A stretch of 64,000 nucleotides of DNA from Clavelina lepadiformis. Lineage: Eukaryota; Chordata; Ascidiacea; Aplousobranchia; Clavelinidae. The DNA lies in assembly GCF_947623445.1 (NCBI RefSeq), contig NC_135245.1:7199501-7263500 (forward strand), written 5' to 3'. Both the position numbers and the translations under genes were made by a program. Numbering within the stretch: position 1 is the stretch's first letter; each line of letters starts with the position of its first letter. The notes below the pieces were generated by a model, which had not been told where the DNA came from, did no database searches, and worked only from the letters and a program-made list of their open reading frames with translations. Positions 1 to 12,065 of this stretch are shown in pieces.

Positions 1-1849
1 CAAAAGCAGAATAAGATAGCACCACGAGAATGAACTTCATGGCCCGCTAAGGTATGTATTTTTATAAGAATAGTGTTATTAAAATCAAAATTACACTGTG
101 TGGACTTAGTGTAAGTATATGCAAGTTGACCAATTACTTCGTCTTGATTATTATCCAATACAAATTAAACAGCCAGTACTAAAAACCACACAAAGTGAGA
201 CAATATGGTATTAAACGTTATCTTTTTGCAACAACCTTTTACAGCATCAGATGTTTGTTAAAACTGTGAAATCTACCAAGATGCTTACAAGACACTTGAA
301 TGTATGCATATGGTGTTCACTGATACGTTTTATGCGTAAACTGTGGTGTCCTACATTGTGCTAAACTGTGTTGCTTACCACATCTGTCATCCATATACAG
401 TACTGGTATGGATGTTGTTCGTCATGAAAACGGACTGCAAAATTCCAACAAAAATAAACATACATCATTTTTATGCATGGTAAATTATGAATCGCAATAA
501 TTCACTGGCAAAATGGCAGAGAATTGGCGTGAGCTTAGTATTAGGTTGTAGCAAGAGTAGAAAGAAGCCTAAACACAGTGTAAAAAGTACATGGACTTAT
601 TTTTGAAATAATATTGGCATTTTTAGACCTACTAAAGAAAGTCCTTGTATACATCAATGATTGCACAGTTGCTGGTGTCCTAGTAGCCAAGCTTTAGAAT
701 GATATTTGTTTGAAATTTAGGTGCGCATAAAGGTACATTGCTAGATAGGTATTTTTATTCTGAATTTGTTATTAAATGATTACATTATGTAGCAACCCAA
801 AATGTCTAGATCGGTTCACCAAATTACAGCCCGCAAGGTTAATTTGTCCGGCCCGCCTCACTGAATCACAAATGAACTTTTTGTATTGTAGCTTATTGAA
901 CAAAGTGAGAATTTGTGCTGCGATCGTCAGTACTCATGATTATCTTGCCCTTTGTGAAAAAACTTTGGTGACGCCTGGTCTAGACAATGTATTTTGATTT
1001 CGTACTAATTTGAAGTAGGAGTTTCAGGACTCACCTGTGTGAAGATGCTAAGCATTTTCTAATGTGACTGAAGTATTTGGTGTTGTATACTTAGGTATCG
1101 AGCCAAATTCTAAGGCAGCCATGTCCAACCCGTAGATGGCATGTGGTCCTGTTGTTATGTATGCCCAGTAATGACAAATAAAATTTAATATGCAGCAAAC
1201 AGTTGTCAAAAATACTACAACCAGTGCAAATAGACCGAAAAAAACTACCTTCAGCTAGAAAAATGTGAAATTTGGAGTCACTTGCCAAAAATAAAAAATT
1301 AAACAGAAATGGCAACCTCTCACAGTGTATAGGTGTTCGAGTAATATATATTGCTGAGCAGTGGAGACTTTGCGTTTGTAGTGCTTTTCGGAGTTATAAC
1401 AGCAAGTGGGTCGCTGCAAAACTGTGCTTAAGCCTTGCACAATTTAAAATTGCATTAATTAATAGTGATAATTTTTTCAATTAAACTCAGTGTTAAACTT
1501 AATCAAGTTTAATAAATTATTCAATCTGCGGCCCTCACTTTTTGAGCATAATTTAATGTTAGTTTGCAATCCAATATTGCAATTTGGACTTAAAAATGAA
1601 AAAAACAAGGTAACAGACAATTGGAAAGTCATAGGAAAGTTTCTAAAGTAACTTCCGGAATGTCCAAACTGTGAAGCATTTGACAACATTTACAAAACAG
1701 TCCAAAATAAAATTTTGAGATTGCTTTAAAATGCTTGTTTAAGACACACTATGTTGCAGCGGTGATTAAAATTTAACAATCTTAAATTGAAAATCATTTC
1801 GAAAATGAACAGCCTTGAAAAAAATGTATATGGTATTATTCAATTACGC
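1..1849. other. Non-coding stretch, nothing recognised
   Basis: AT-rich sequence with only short, low-complexity open frames (about 60-75 codons) and no recognisable domain or splice pattern. No gene is supported here. Confidence 0.5.
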
Positions 1850-2054
1850 GTAATGGCTATTGTCCACGTGGGAAAGTTTGCTGTTTTTAGATGAGAAATC
1901 CCCTTGATAAAACAATAGCCGAGATTTGAAAGTTTGCTAAGAACACCAAGGATTAAAATTAATTGTTCGTTTAATGGCTGTTGTTTCATGTTGTCGTGTG
2001 GGGGAGTTTTCACCCAAAAACAACGAACTTTCCCATCTGGACAATAGCCATTAC
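1850..2054. mobile_element. MITE-like inverted-repeat element, about 205 bp
   Basis: The two ends are inverted copies of about 38 bp. The left end starts GTAATGGCTATTGTCCA at 1850 and the right end finishes TGGACAATAGCCATTAC at 2054, with a few mismatches further in. Size and structure fit a miniature DNA transposon or a foldback remnant. No transposase and no clear target duplication were seen, so the superfamily is unassigned. Confidence 0.6.
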
Positions 2055-4166
2055 ACACTTACTTAAGTTTAATCCTGTTCGCACTCAGCAAACTTTTCAA
2101 GCTGAATCAAGTTGGGTTCGCCAAGAAAACCAGTTCAATTTGGCAACAACACTTCGAAACTGGTCATACTGGAAAATACAGAAGTTTTCAACGAGAACTT
2201 GTGTGTGAAAAGATGCAAATTTTGATATGATGGCAGGCACCGAAGCTTTGTTTAGGTCTATTGCAGAAGTTCACAACCAAATGCCATCATAATTTGGGAA
2301 TTGGGGTTCTACTATAATAATGCATGACGTGGTTGTGCACTTCTGCACTAGACCCCTTTGTTAATTTATTATATACATTTGGTTTATTCTTCATGCGCAC
2401 TTTGTTATTTTTTACAAATTGACGTTCAAGCAACCAGGTTTTCTTTGTTTGTTCGTTATAAATCCGTGTGAAGACCAAAAAATTCAGCGCTTGCGGGAGC
2501 CACACTTTTCATTTTGGGAAACTGGCAACCCTGCTTAGCAGTCTGGGAAACAGTTATCAAAACAAGAATACAAAACAACAATGAAAATACATTTTTGTAG
2601 GACATCAGGCAACAATGTTAAAGTGAGGTTGAGTTATTAGACCAGGGCCCGCCTGGTCTAAACCCCAGATCACTAATCTGAGATTAGCCTTACTAGCAGA
2701 CTAGGCACGTTGCCAAGTTTGTTAAATGGCTAAAATATTTAAACCTAAACGTAACTCGAAAATTAGCGTTATTGTCATTCCGATAATTACAAGTTACCGA
2801 GCATTCCAACTTGCTCGTGCTCCTGTTGCACAAAATCAATCCACGTTCACCAAATATTTAAACGACCCAAGCTGAGCTCATATCCCGTCGTGCAGTGTAG
2901 ATTAGCACAGTGTTATTCCATTTCACGCACTGGTGGTTTATTTAGTTCGTTTAATTTATTCTAACGTTTTTTTCCTCTTCTCCTGATGAAATCAGCTGAT
3001 CGTTACGTCATAGTAGCAAAAAACTACATCAAGACAAAGAAAAAAGCATTGTTTGTTTTGTTTATGATTTCTAGTAAAAATTATTATGATGGTATAATAT
3101 TTGTACAAGTCAATACGCAATTAAACTCTTTAATTAGGCGTTTGCTTCATGTAATATAACTGTTTGAAGAGGTTAGTCAAAACTCCCTAAGCCGAATTAA
3201 GTACAATATTTCACACTGAGAAAATTACCGATACCTCAATGTTTAAATTTTTTTTGAGAAAAATCTCACTCTCGAAAATATTTGCATGATATGCAATACC
3301 ATATTTGGCTACGCTACATTATCGTTGTATTGTACTTGAGTACTAAAAAGTGGGTCCACACAGATAGTTTTGCCAGCACAATTTACATTTATTCAACTTT
3401 GTCAATTTGCATTCTCAATATACTTAGATAAAAATAAAATTCGTTTACGCGAAGTCACAGTATGACTTTCTCCTTAAATTGTGGGATAGATTAAGTACGA
3501 AACCAATTAAGTATAAAAATTAACAAGTAGGCTACGCGAACAAGGCCTCGAATCAAAAAATAGATGTCAGCAAGTAGGCCTATAACCTGTAGGAAAAAAG
3601 TTTTCAATGATAAGTTAAGCAATTATCGCCCAAAAAGTATCACAAATTTCTCCAATTATTGTGACATCAACATCTGAAATCAACATGTTTGATGGCTTGG
3701 GTTTGAATAAAAATGCCTGAAGAGCAAAATTTTGAGTTTTTACGTCTCAATAACCTTTTAAAACATTTAAAAATGAAATATACTTCTATATTTACATCGG
3801 CTGTCAATTTATGGCCTTCAATTGTGAAACTCTGTAGGCCTGTCCAACGATTTTGAAGCGCCGTAAAACCCGCCTAAAGTATACTTTTGAGTGTTGTAAC
3901 CGATAATTCGTTGCAAACAACAAAATGAGATGAAAGAAAAGAACTGAATTAGACGTAAAAACGCTGATAGCCCCAAAAACTGATTTGGGTTGTGAAGGAT
4001 GGTCCATAGTCCAATTGTCCATTTCACCTTGTCTTTAAGTGAAGCGATTGAAGCCTACCGTCCGCCCATTATATCAAACCACCATCATTGTGTTTTCAAG
4101 TTGTGGCCGACCAATATTACGTTGATTACCGTTTAGCAGTCGCCATTGACCAGTCTATAATCACAA
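2055..4166. other. Non-coding; diverged M2-type repeat near 2245-2350
   Basis: No gene is recognised. Around 2245-2350 the text contains imperfect inverted segments (AGAAGTTCACAACCA and TGGTTGTGCACTTCT) resembling the inverted-repeat family also seen near 4.7 and 50.2 kb. A stretch at 2400-2490 resembles 5310-5400 (shared ATTATAAATC and GTGAGGA-like words), suggesting an old dispersed repeat. Confidence 0.35.
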
Positions 4167-4196
4167 CAACGATATAAAGAATTCTTTATATCGTTG
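4167..4196. repeat. Perfect 30-bp palindrome
   Basis: The half-site CAACGATATAAAGAA is followed directly by its exact reverse complement, centred on GAATTC, with no spacer. It could be a relic of a short foldback element, a dimeric protein site, or chance decay of a hairpin transposon. Nothing nearby indicates a function. Confidence 0.85.
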
Positions 4197-4718
4197 ATTA
4201 GGCTCTGTGATATTTAACCCATGGACAAAGTAATTTATTTTTTATTTGATCTTATACTTGCTTATAATAAAAATATTGAGTTAATTTATTAATGCTGATT
4301 TTTGTTCACTTTTTCTAAAGAAAATTTCTCAACACCTTTTACCTTCTATTTCTGGTTTCTAAGGATATGGATTTTACCAAAATTTATTTTATTTTGACAT
4401 CGTTTCAAACTGTAGTTTCGTAGCAACAACAAAGGCCAAACTGAATTTACGGTTGGGTTGGTTTTGATTTGTTTGTAGGCCTAGGCTATCACAGGGATGG
4501 TGATATAACCATAGTATTCTCTACAGAGAGGGTAGGAAGCACAGTACTCATACTCATAGAGGTAGTATATATTATATATCGTACATACTGTACGTACATA
4601 GTGGTAGTAGTACATACTGTACAGATAGGCTATAGTATACATAGGCTAGTACACACAGTACTCATCATAGTAATCTTTATAGAGTAGAGATAGAATACAG
4701 TATATACGGGGTGTTAAG

Positions 4719-4800
4719 TGCGCAACTACAGGATACTAGACCCCAACTACACAAATTATGACATCATCTGGTTGTGCACTTGTATGTTATATAGACCCCA
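4719..4800. repeat. M2 inverted-repeat MITE fragment
   Basis: Contains AGTGCGCAAC near the left and GGTTGTGCACTTGTAT on the right around a core with TACTAGACCCC and CAAATTATGACATCATCTGG. The same arrangement recurs at 50163-50256, so this is a dispersed small element. The left arm is diverged here. Confidence 0.45.
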
Positions 4801-6069
4801 AATAGGTCAACAGAGCATTTGAATTCTACAGGCTATAGCCTATAGGCCTAGATCAACTAGAGTTGCGACAACGAAAAGCGACCCTAATTTTGTTTACAAG
4901 TTTCTTTGTATCGCTTATTGACAAAAATAGAACATTACCGGCTGGCGGTAGGTATCTATATAGTGTAAGCTATTAGGCTAATTAGAGTAGAAAATAAATT
5001 GAAGTGCTCAGCGAATCTTGTGGGCTAGCCTATGTACCAGACTGAATTTTTTGGCTTAACTACCAAGAAAAGATCTTGACCGCGAAATAGATCTAAAGGT
5101 TCACTTCAAGTGCGCAAACAGCAGCATGAGGTTGCTAGGATGTCATGTTCTGATGTTTTAATGCTTTAACCTGTTTACAGCCCATAGTGGAAAGTGTGGC
5201 AGCTGCATGCACAAGGTTCATTAACGGAAAGTACGGCAGTTTTCGAAGAGACCTTGTTTACACAAAGACACACATTTTGGTGTGCACTGAAGCCTCAATT
5301 CGTTTTTTATTTATTATAAATTTGCGTTAAGGTAACTAGTTTTTCTTCGTTTCTTTATTATAAATCGGCGTGAGGATAAAAAAGTTCGGCCTGTACTTTG
5401 ATGAACCTCATGCGTCCAAGTACTTACTTCATACTTTCCCCTGTGTCAATGAGAAATGGGGAAGCAATGGGGAATCAACACCAGGTTTAAGTTGTTAAAT
5501 CCATAGTTAAATCTAAGTGCATATTTATTTGTAACTGTGTGCATTGATGCAGCTGAAGTGTGCTACTCTATATGATGAAACCTGAACTTGAGTGCTCCCC
5601 TCCCTTGGGTCTGGTTGTGAGATCACATGTCTGAGTCAATAAACTCTGTTTGATCTGATTTCCATGAAGGTTAAATTTCCTTCCCTGCCAGCACTAATTG
5701 CAGACAAACAGTAGGATAAAAATTCAAACTAAAACATGTATTCATAAGAAACATAAGACATTCTGTGACATTGTGTCAGCACAAGCATTTATATAGCATG
5801 CTAATGATAGTTATGTGAGGAATGCACCAAGAAATTCAAAAATTTATAGGAATGGCGCCATGTGGGCTGTGGCGCTACATGCCACAGGTTTGCATACGCA
5901 AAGCAATGTGCAGGCTTTTCATCCCCTACTCACTTAGCAAACTGTGCAATCTGGTATTAGGTTATGGAAGTTGGATTTTTCTGGGATCAGCATTTAGATA
6001 AGAATCCATGTTGAACCAGAATGCCAAGTATGGCAGGAGCAAACTGAAGATTTTTTGGCTGAAACAGTA

Positions 6070-6429
6070 TTACACATCGGGAAATAGCGATCTCTCTATA
6101 AAAAAGGAGGCACTACTTTTTTCTCTGTTTCCTATTATATAAGGCTGCACCTTGTCTACCACAAATGCCAGATATCCTTGGGCCACAAATCGCGATGCAC
6201 AACGGAATTTTGCTTCTGCACCCCCGCAGTTTTGGCGAAAACTGCCATAATCTACAGCCCACGTGTTGAAAAGAGCTATTGGTGTTTGCCCATGCATTGG
6301 TTTAGAGTTGTCATTTGTGCTACTCAACCTTTTCAACCTTACAGACATGAATGATTTTGGATTTTCTATAAGGCTTATTATGTATGATTTAAGATAAAAC
6401 AAAAAATGAAGAGAGTTATGCGAACTCAT
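6070..6429 (-). other. Open frame of 119 codons, unrecognised
   Basis: The longest open frame in the first 7 kb. The translation has no transmembrane run or signal peptide, three cysteines (Cys-Gly-Gly in the middle, FRCASRF) and no family I can name. It lacks convincing flanking splice partners and lies in repeat-bearing intergenic DNA. It may be an exon, a transposon fragment or chance; I lean to non-genic. Confidence 0.2.
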
Positions 6430-7362
6430 TGCTCATTTGGACTCACTTCATGTGTGGTTAGTCAAAAGAACAAAACGGTGTTGTTGCTCGCAATTCAATA
6501 AGGAAATAGAAAAAAATACTTATTCATTTTCTAATAACTAAATGATATTTAATTTTTAACATCATGGTAAGAACATACACTAACGGTAGCATAATTCTCT
6601 GAAGCCCATGGAGCAATTTTCTATGGAATTGAAAAGATTAGATGTAATATTGAACATTAATTAACACTACAAACTCAACGAAGTTGATACTTGGTATTTA
6701 ATGTATGAATTTGTCTGGATATCAGACTTCATAATTACCATATCATGGGATATGTCACATGCTTTTAAAATGAAATCTCAAGTCAAAACTATTTTCAAAC
6801 GAGCTCGTTTTTCGGTTCAGGTGGGTGATGCAATACTGAGTCTACTGGCTATAAATAGTCTGTAACAGGTTATCTTGACGCCTAATCAGCTTGCACTCCG
6901 CAGTATATAATTGCTTAATTTATCTTTCATGTCAATATTACTGGCCACATTTTGGGTACATAAAAAGTTCTATTTGGAATGTTTACATGGTTTTGAAAAA
7001 GTTTCTTTAAAAATCCATGATGCTTTCAGTGTTTAAACTGTGTATTGTGCAGACACCAATCTGGGTCAGTGTGCCAGGAAAGTGATAAAGAACACTGGTA
7101 TCTTTGTTAAAATTGAAAACGAGAACTATTTCATTTCTCTTGTAAAAATTTTGCTGATTTTCAGGCAAGTTTTTATTTATCCAAATCTAATTGATTTACT
7201 AGATGGCAGCTGCTCACTGCTAACTTTAAATCCAATCTAATCTGGTTAAATGCTGCTAGTTATTGCTTTTCAATATGATCTTTACTATTATGCAACAATA
7301 TAGCCTGTATTAGGTTTTACCATTCAAGAAAAAATATTGTGATTTCCTGGATATGTTAATCA

Positions 7363-9734
7363 ATGGCTCTTGATACAGCTTTTAGACATCAAAACAATGT
7401 TAAAAAGTCAACGATGGAAAATCCAACCAAAACTCACTTCTCAAGACAACGGCATTCATCACAAACAAAGCACAGTGATGATGACTCTAAGCACATGTCC
7501 TTGTTATATGTAATGCAACGCAATTATCGTGAAAAATTAGCAATGAAGTTGAGAGGGGAGAAGGGCAATCAGATGGCAGAAAAAGGAAAAACCAAGTCCC
7601 TTGTACAAATTTCAGAAAAAAGCAGACAGTTGGTAAATGATTACAACACAAGTCACAGAAATGGCTATGGTCCAACGAAGAGAGAAACAACTTGGTCTGG
7701 AAGTTCAAATCGAAATCATCGACTTCCTCCATTGTCTCTCCGTAACAACACACATAACTCTAATGTTAATGATAGCCATATGATGCATGCTCACAATGAG
7801 TATAATTACATTGAGGAAGAACATCGACAAATTGCACCAAATTTGTATCAACAACACAAGCATAATTTGTCTGTGAAAAACATTTCCTCCTTGAAGGCTG
7901 TTGACAAACAAACAGCTAATGGTCTAAGTTACCAGGCAAAAAAAGAAAATGTTGCTGTTCCCCCTATGGATAGTATTTTGGACCAAACATTAGATGGAGC
8001 TGATTCTCCTCCTCCTAATTTATCTAATTTGCGTTTGCTGAAGAGCAAGAAAAAAAGAGAACTACTCAAATTGAAGAACAAACAAACTAGTAGTTTCCAT
8101 CATTGTTCAACTCAAGAAGATACTGATGCAGAGCCAGTTAAATTTAAATCTGGACAAAATTTATCAGATTTTCAGAAGTGGCAGTTAGAGCAGGACTCGG
8201 AGCGTGAAAATAGACTGCAAAAATACCAAAATAAGAAGGTTTTTGGTTCAGAATTTGAAAATGTGAGTTTTACAGAAATAGACTGCAAACCATTTGCTCA
8301 CAAATCGAGTATATATACGCAAGCGGAACCCAAAACTGAACGGAAACATGGCCTGTTTCATTTGAAAAGCAGTAAAAAACAGGAAAAAGCAATACAACCA
8401 CATAAAATATCTAAAACATCAAAAACGGATGGATTGTCAAGAAAAGTAAACTTTCCTTCATCTCGCAAACAAAATAAGCAAGATTCTGATTACAATGAAA
8501 ATTCTGTTCCATTTGATAAAACATATAGCAAACAAAGTGGGATGTCAGATGAAATACGTTCATATAAAAATAAAAGCCGAATGAGGACTTTGTCAAGTGA
8601 TTCATCTCTTGCTTTGCCTAGATTTCAGAAACCTGTTCTTGTGCGTCATGATGGCTGTAGCAGTACTAGTTCTAGGGCTTCCACCCGAAATACTGACTAT
8701 TCTCAAGGAAGCCAAGTGGGTAGAGATATAAAAGCTACTGGTAGTGTTGTAGAACCAAGGCAAACTTTATCAAAACACCAAAACAACGCAAGAGAAACAA
8801 TAACCAATAATGTGTCGAACTCTACCTATCAACTCAACAGTAGTGCTATGGAGGTAAAAAATTTAAATGAACGTTTTCTCAAAGAATTTAATAATTGAGT
8901 TTTGAAACCCATATATTTCTAATAGTTAAAATGGGATAATTTTTGTGACATATAAACAAATTGGTTATTGCTTAGTTGCTGATCTCAATTCCTCACTTTC
9001 TCCTAGATTCCAGAGTATGGAGTTGTTAATCTAATTCCTTGTGATATTTGTGGGAGACAATTCAATGAAGAACGTTTAGAAAAGCACAAAGCAATTTGCA
9101 GTAAAACATCCAGTAAAAAAAGGAAAGTTTTCAATATGCCTCAAGCTAGAAAAAAGGGAACAGATATGGAGTCTTACAGTGCAACAAAATTTGGTCTAAG
9201 GCAAAGAAACAGAAAAGAAGTGATGCCGGTAAATGTTTTAAAACTAAAATAGGACAATATTGAAATGTAACAAAGCCTAAATGTTAAACATTTAATTTAC
9301 ATTTTGCATGTACGATATATATTTAATTTAAAATAATCCACTGAATGTTAATAAACTGAAGTTACAAACTTCCAGTATTTCTTATTTAACAAATAATAAA
9401 GTTATTTTATCCACAAAATATTATTTGCATTAGTAATGCAATATGCTTTGGGTATGAAGTGTTCGGTAAATTTCAGAAATCAAACTGGAGAGTAAAGCAC
9501 GAAGATTTTATTAAAACCATTCGTCAAGCAAAAGCTGTTTCAGCCTTTGTTGTTGGAGGTGGAAATATCGCGGACTTGCCACCGCCTACTCCATCCATCA
9601 ATCCTGATTATGTACATTGCCAGTACTGTGATCGTCGTTTTGCACCTAAGGTTGCAGAAAGACATATTCCTCGATGCAAAGACATAAAGTCGCGCCCACC
9701 GCCACCAAAAAAGAAGATTTCGTTGAGGAAATAA
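7363..9734 (+). CDS. ZC2HC1C: ZC2HC1C-like C2HC zinc-finger protein (FAM164 family)
   Basis: Three exons are reconstructed: 7363-8853, 9007-9228 and 9477-9734, all joined in phase 0 at AG/GT sites, giving 656 residues with stop TAA at 9732. The first 500 residues, almost all one exon, are polar, Lys/Ser/Asn-rich and probably disordered with short helical stretches. The C-terminal part carries two C-x2-C-x11-H-x3-C fingers: Cys509-Cys528 (CDICGRQF...) and Cys619-Cys638 (CQYCDRRF...). Between them is the family linker with an SNWRVKHEDFI segment and a PPPTPSINPDY run just before finger two. Two C-terminal fingers after a long N-terminal region is the ZC2HC1C layout; ZC2HC1A and B carry them N-terminally. 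Human ZC2HC1C is shorter, so the long N-terminus is lineage-specific. The family's molecular function is poorly known. Start at 7363 is the first ATG of the long frame; an upstream non-coding exon is possible. Confidence 0.85.
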
Positions 9735-9879
9735 CTGTACTAATTGTAAGACAGTTAAATGCACTGGCGTATCCTTATTGTTTGGTTTCTTGCTTTCAGT
9801 TCAAGTATGGTGTGAAATTTGTGTTATGTTTTAGTTCCTTGAAACCTTACCTCTTCACAATTTTATGCAAAGTCACACC

Positions 9880-9885
9880 AATAAA
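9880..9885 (+). promoter_or_regulatory. Probable polyadenylation signal of the ZC2HC1C-like gene
   Basis: A canonical AATAAA hexamer lies about 146 bases after the stop codon, on the coding strand. Its use is inferred from position only. Confidence 0.4.
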
Positions 9886-10551
9886 AACTTGCTAAAGTTG
9901 CAAGGTATTATTGAGCTTTCTTGCCAACTGAGTATTGGTATGGGTGACATTTTACAATGTAATGCTTTATTTCTTTGTATACTTTCAGATTTGTTTTGTG
10001 TGATAACTCTTTGTGTTAGTAGTATGTTATGCAGTTATATGCTTTTGTATTGTGTGGCTCGTTGGTACTACATTTTATAGATTTTCGTTATTATTATACT
10101 ATTACAGTTTTCATCGTTTTTTTTTTCAATAGGGCGTACTTATTTTGATCATTTGTTGTTAAAATTTTAGTTTAGATACAAGCAAGAAACATCATAATTC
10201 AAAAATAGTAAATAAACTGAGTTCTTAATATGTTCTCTCAATTCGAGTTCTTTAATGGAGTATCATGCATTGTTAATTAAGCAGCAAAGGCACCTTTTTA
10301 CATTAAATCAACAATACCTTGTCAAATATACTTATTTTTTGCATATTCATTGGTATTGTGTTTGCATGCAAAAATATTGTACTGTATCCTGTTGCTGCTT
10401 CTAACTAACAAAGGAGCGTGAAATAAAAAGTATGAGTTATATATAGGAGCAAAATGTTGGGAGTTGCAACTAGTACTTAGAAAGCATGATAATTAGTTGA
10501 ACAATTATATACAGTTTATTTTTCAGCAAGCAAAGTCCAGAATGCTTTTGC
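9886..10551. other. Non-coding stretch
   Basis: AT-rich sequence downstream of the zinc-finger gene. No gene or structured repeat recognised. Confidence 0.4.
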
Positions 10552-10560
10552 ACTAAGAGT

Positions 10561-11025
10561 AGGCCTACCATATTTTCATCTCCAAAAAAGAGGACAATTT
10601 CTCCAGCAAGTACAATGCAAATAAAGTTTTACGTTTAAAGAATTTATCACATGTTTTTGGATAATTATACGCATATGCACAAGTAATGCATTCAGCTTCA
10701 AAATGATTATGTCCTTTTCTGAAACAAGGATACTTCTGCCGCAGCTCATCAGAAAACACAGTGTTCTTCTTTGGCATTATTGCTTAGCTTTATTTAGATT
10801 TTATGTTTGTCAAAATTAAAACAATGATAAGAAAAATGATTACACCTCATGCTGTCGCTGAAAAGTCACATAAACATATAATTCTGTTAAAAATACAGTA
10901 TAAGCAAGAAAGCGCAAAATGCAAAATGGAGGACATTTGGGCATTTTCAGTGTCCTCGGAGGACAATTCATTTTTCTTTAGAAAAGAGGACAAATCCTCC
11001 TAAAAGAGGACATATGGTAGCCTTA
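10561..11025 (-). mobile_element. Non-autonomous hAT-type DNA transposon with transposase fragment
   Basis: A 465-bp element flanked by the direct repeat ACTAAGAGT at 10552-10560 and 11026-11034, consistent with a hAT 8-bp target duplication plus one chance base. The ends are inverted copies: CCTACCATAT on the left and ATATGGTAGCC on the right, followed inward by repeated GAGGAC words. On the minus strand, 10777-10565 encodes a 70-residue frame starting MPKKN with FSDELRQKYPCF and C-x2-C, resembling the N-terminal zinc-binding portion of some hAT transposases. The rest of the transposase is missing, so the element could only move in trans. Confidence 0.7.
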
Positions 11026-11367
11026 ACTAAGAGTCTAATTATAACATAACAATCTTTCACCCTTTTTTTATTAATAAACCTTCGTCGGGTATTTACATTT
11101 GAGATTGAATTATCTAGCTAATGTATAGTTTGTCAACTTTCTCATGTACAAATATATTCAATTTTTTTATCATAATGCAGCATGAAGCCTGGGAATGTAA
11201 TGCTAAAAGTTTTTGGACTTTGGGCAAAAATATTGTAGAAAACTTTACTTATGTGGTATTCTAAGGAATCGAAATGGTATAGGGACGTGTTATAAAATTA
11301 ATAAGAACAGCAAAACTGTTCAATTTACAAGCTGGCCTGAACTCAACTCACTAGGTTTGAAGAGACC

Positions 11368-11698
11368 CTCTTGACTTATGAGGGTATCATTACTTAATTT
11401 ACCTATTGAAATATCTGACTCTGTTGTTGCGTGCGGTTAGAATACTAATAAGTTTTGTCGGCCGAAAGATTTTCAATATTAAAGCAAAAATAGTGTACAC
11501 GTTCTCAATAAAATACGAAAATCCAAGAACATTAAGTAATATTACTGGTTATAAGATATCTATGGAATTGCAATCACCATGGCAGCTTAGTTCGACAAAT
11601 CAGCTGTTGATTTCGATGATTCTCGCGGCAAACTCTGCTCGCTGGTGGAAGTGCAAGCTTACATAACTTGAAAGCGATGGGAGTTAAAATTTGCAACA
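11368..11698. repeat. Dispersed repeat R1, copy a (right half)
   Basis: This segment aligns by eye with 62012-62273. Shared blocks include ATCTGACTCT, GCGGTTAGAATACT, TTTTGTCGGCCGAA, TGTTGATTTCGATGATTC and GAAAGCGATGGGAGTTAAAA. It is the right-hand half of a repeat whose fuller copy lies at 61.75-62.28 kb. No coding capacity is seen. Confidence 0.7.
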
Positions 11699-12065
11699 AG
11701 AGAACCGCAGCATTACATATCTTGAAAACTGCCGTTGTACAAGTTTTACAAGAGTTTGTTTTCACGGAGTCCGACAGAGTTTTGGTCAACGATATCTCTC
11801 TTTCTCTGATCACTGTTAACAGCACGAGCTTTTATAATGTGTAGATGGGGAATTTAAATGTGCGACGTGGTAAGCTGTCAGCTGTCAGCTGTCCATTTCC
11901 GCTTGGAGTGGCACAAGTTGACTCCGCCCTAGTTCGCTTTGATTCAGAGCCAGCGCGATATCGCCCACGAAAGTTTCTGCACAATCAAAATTGGAGTGAT
12001 ATTTTTTGATGCTATTAATTATGCACGCAGGCAAAAGAAAGTAATATTAACTAAAATGCGCCATT
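11699..12065. other. Non-coding 3' flank of GPCR gene B
   Basis: Contains a short direct repeat AGCTGTCAGCTGTC near 11873-11890. No gene. Part may be 3' untranslated region of the minus-strand GPCR gene ending at 12066. Confidence 0.35.

Noticed and set aside
7487..7911. Minus-strand frames across the ZC2HC1C-like first exon
   Set aside because: Shadows of the long plus-strand coding exon; no motifs or splice partners.
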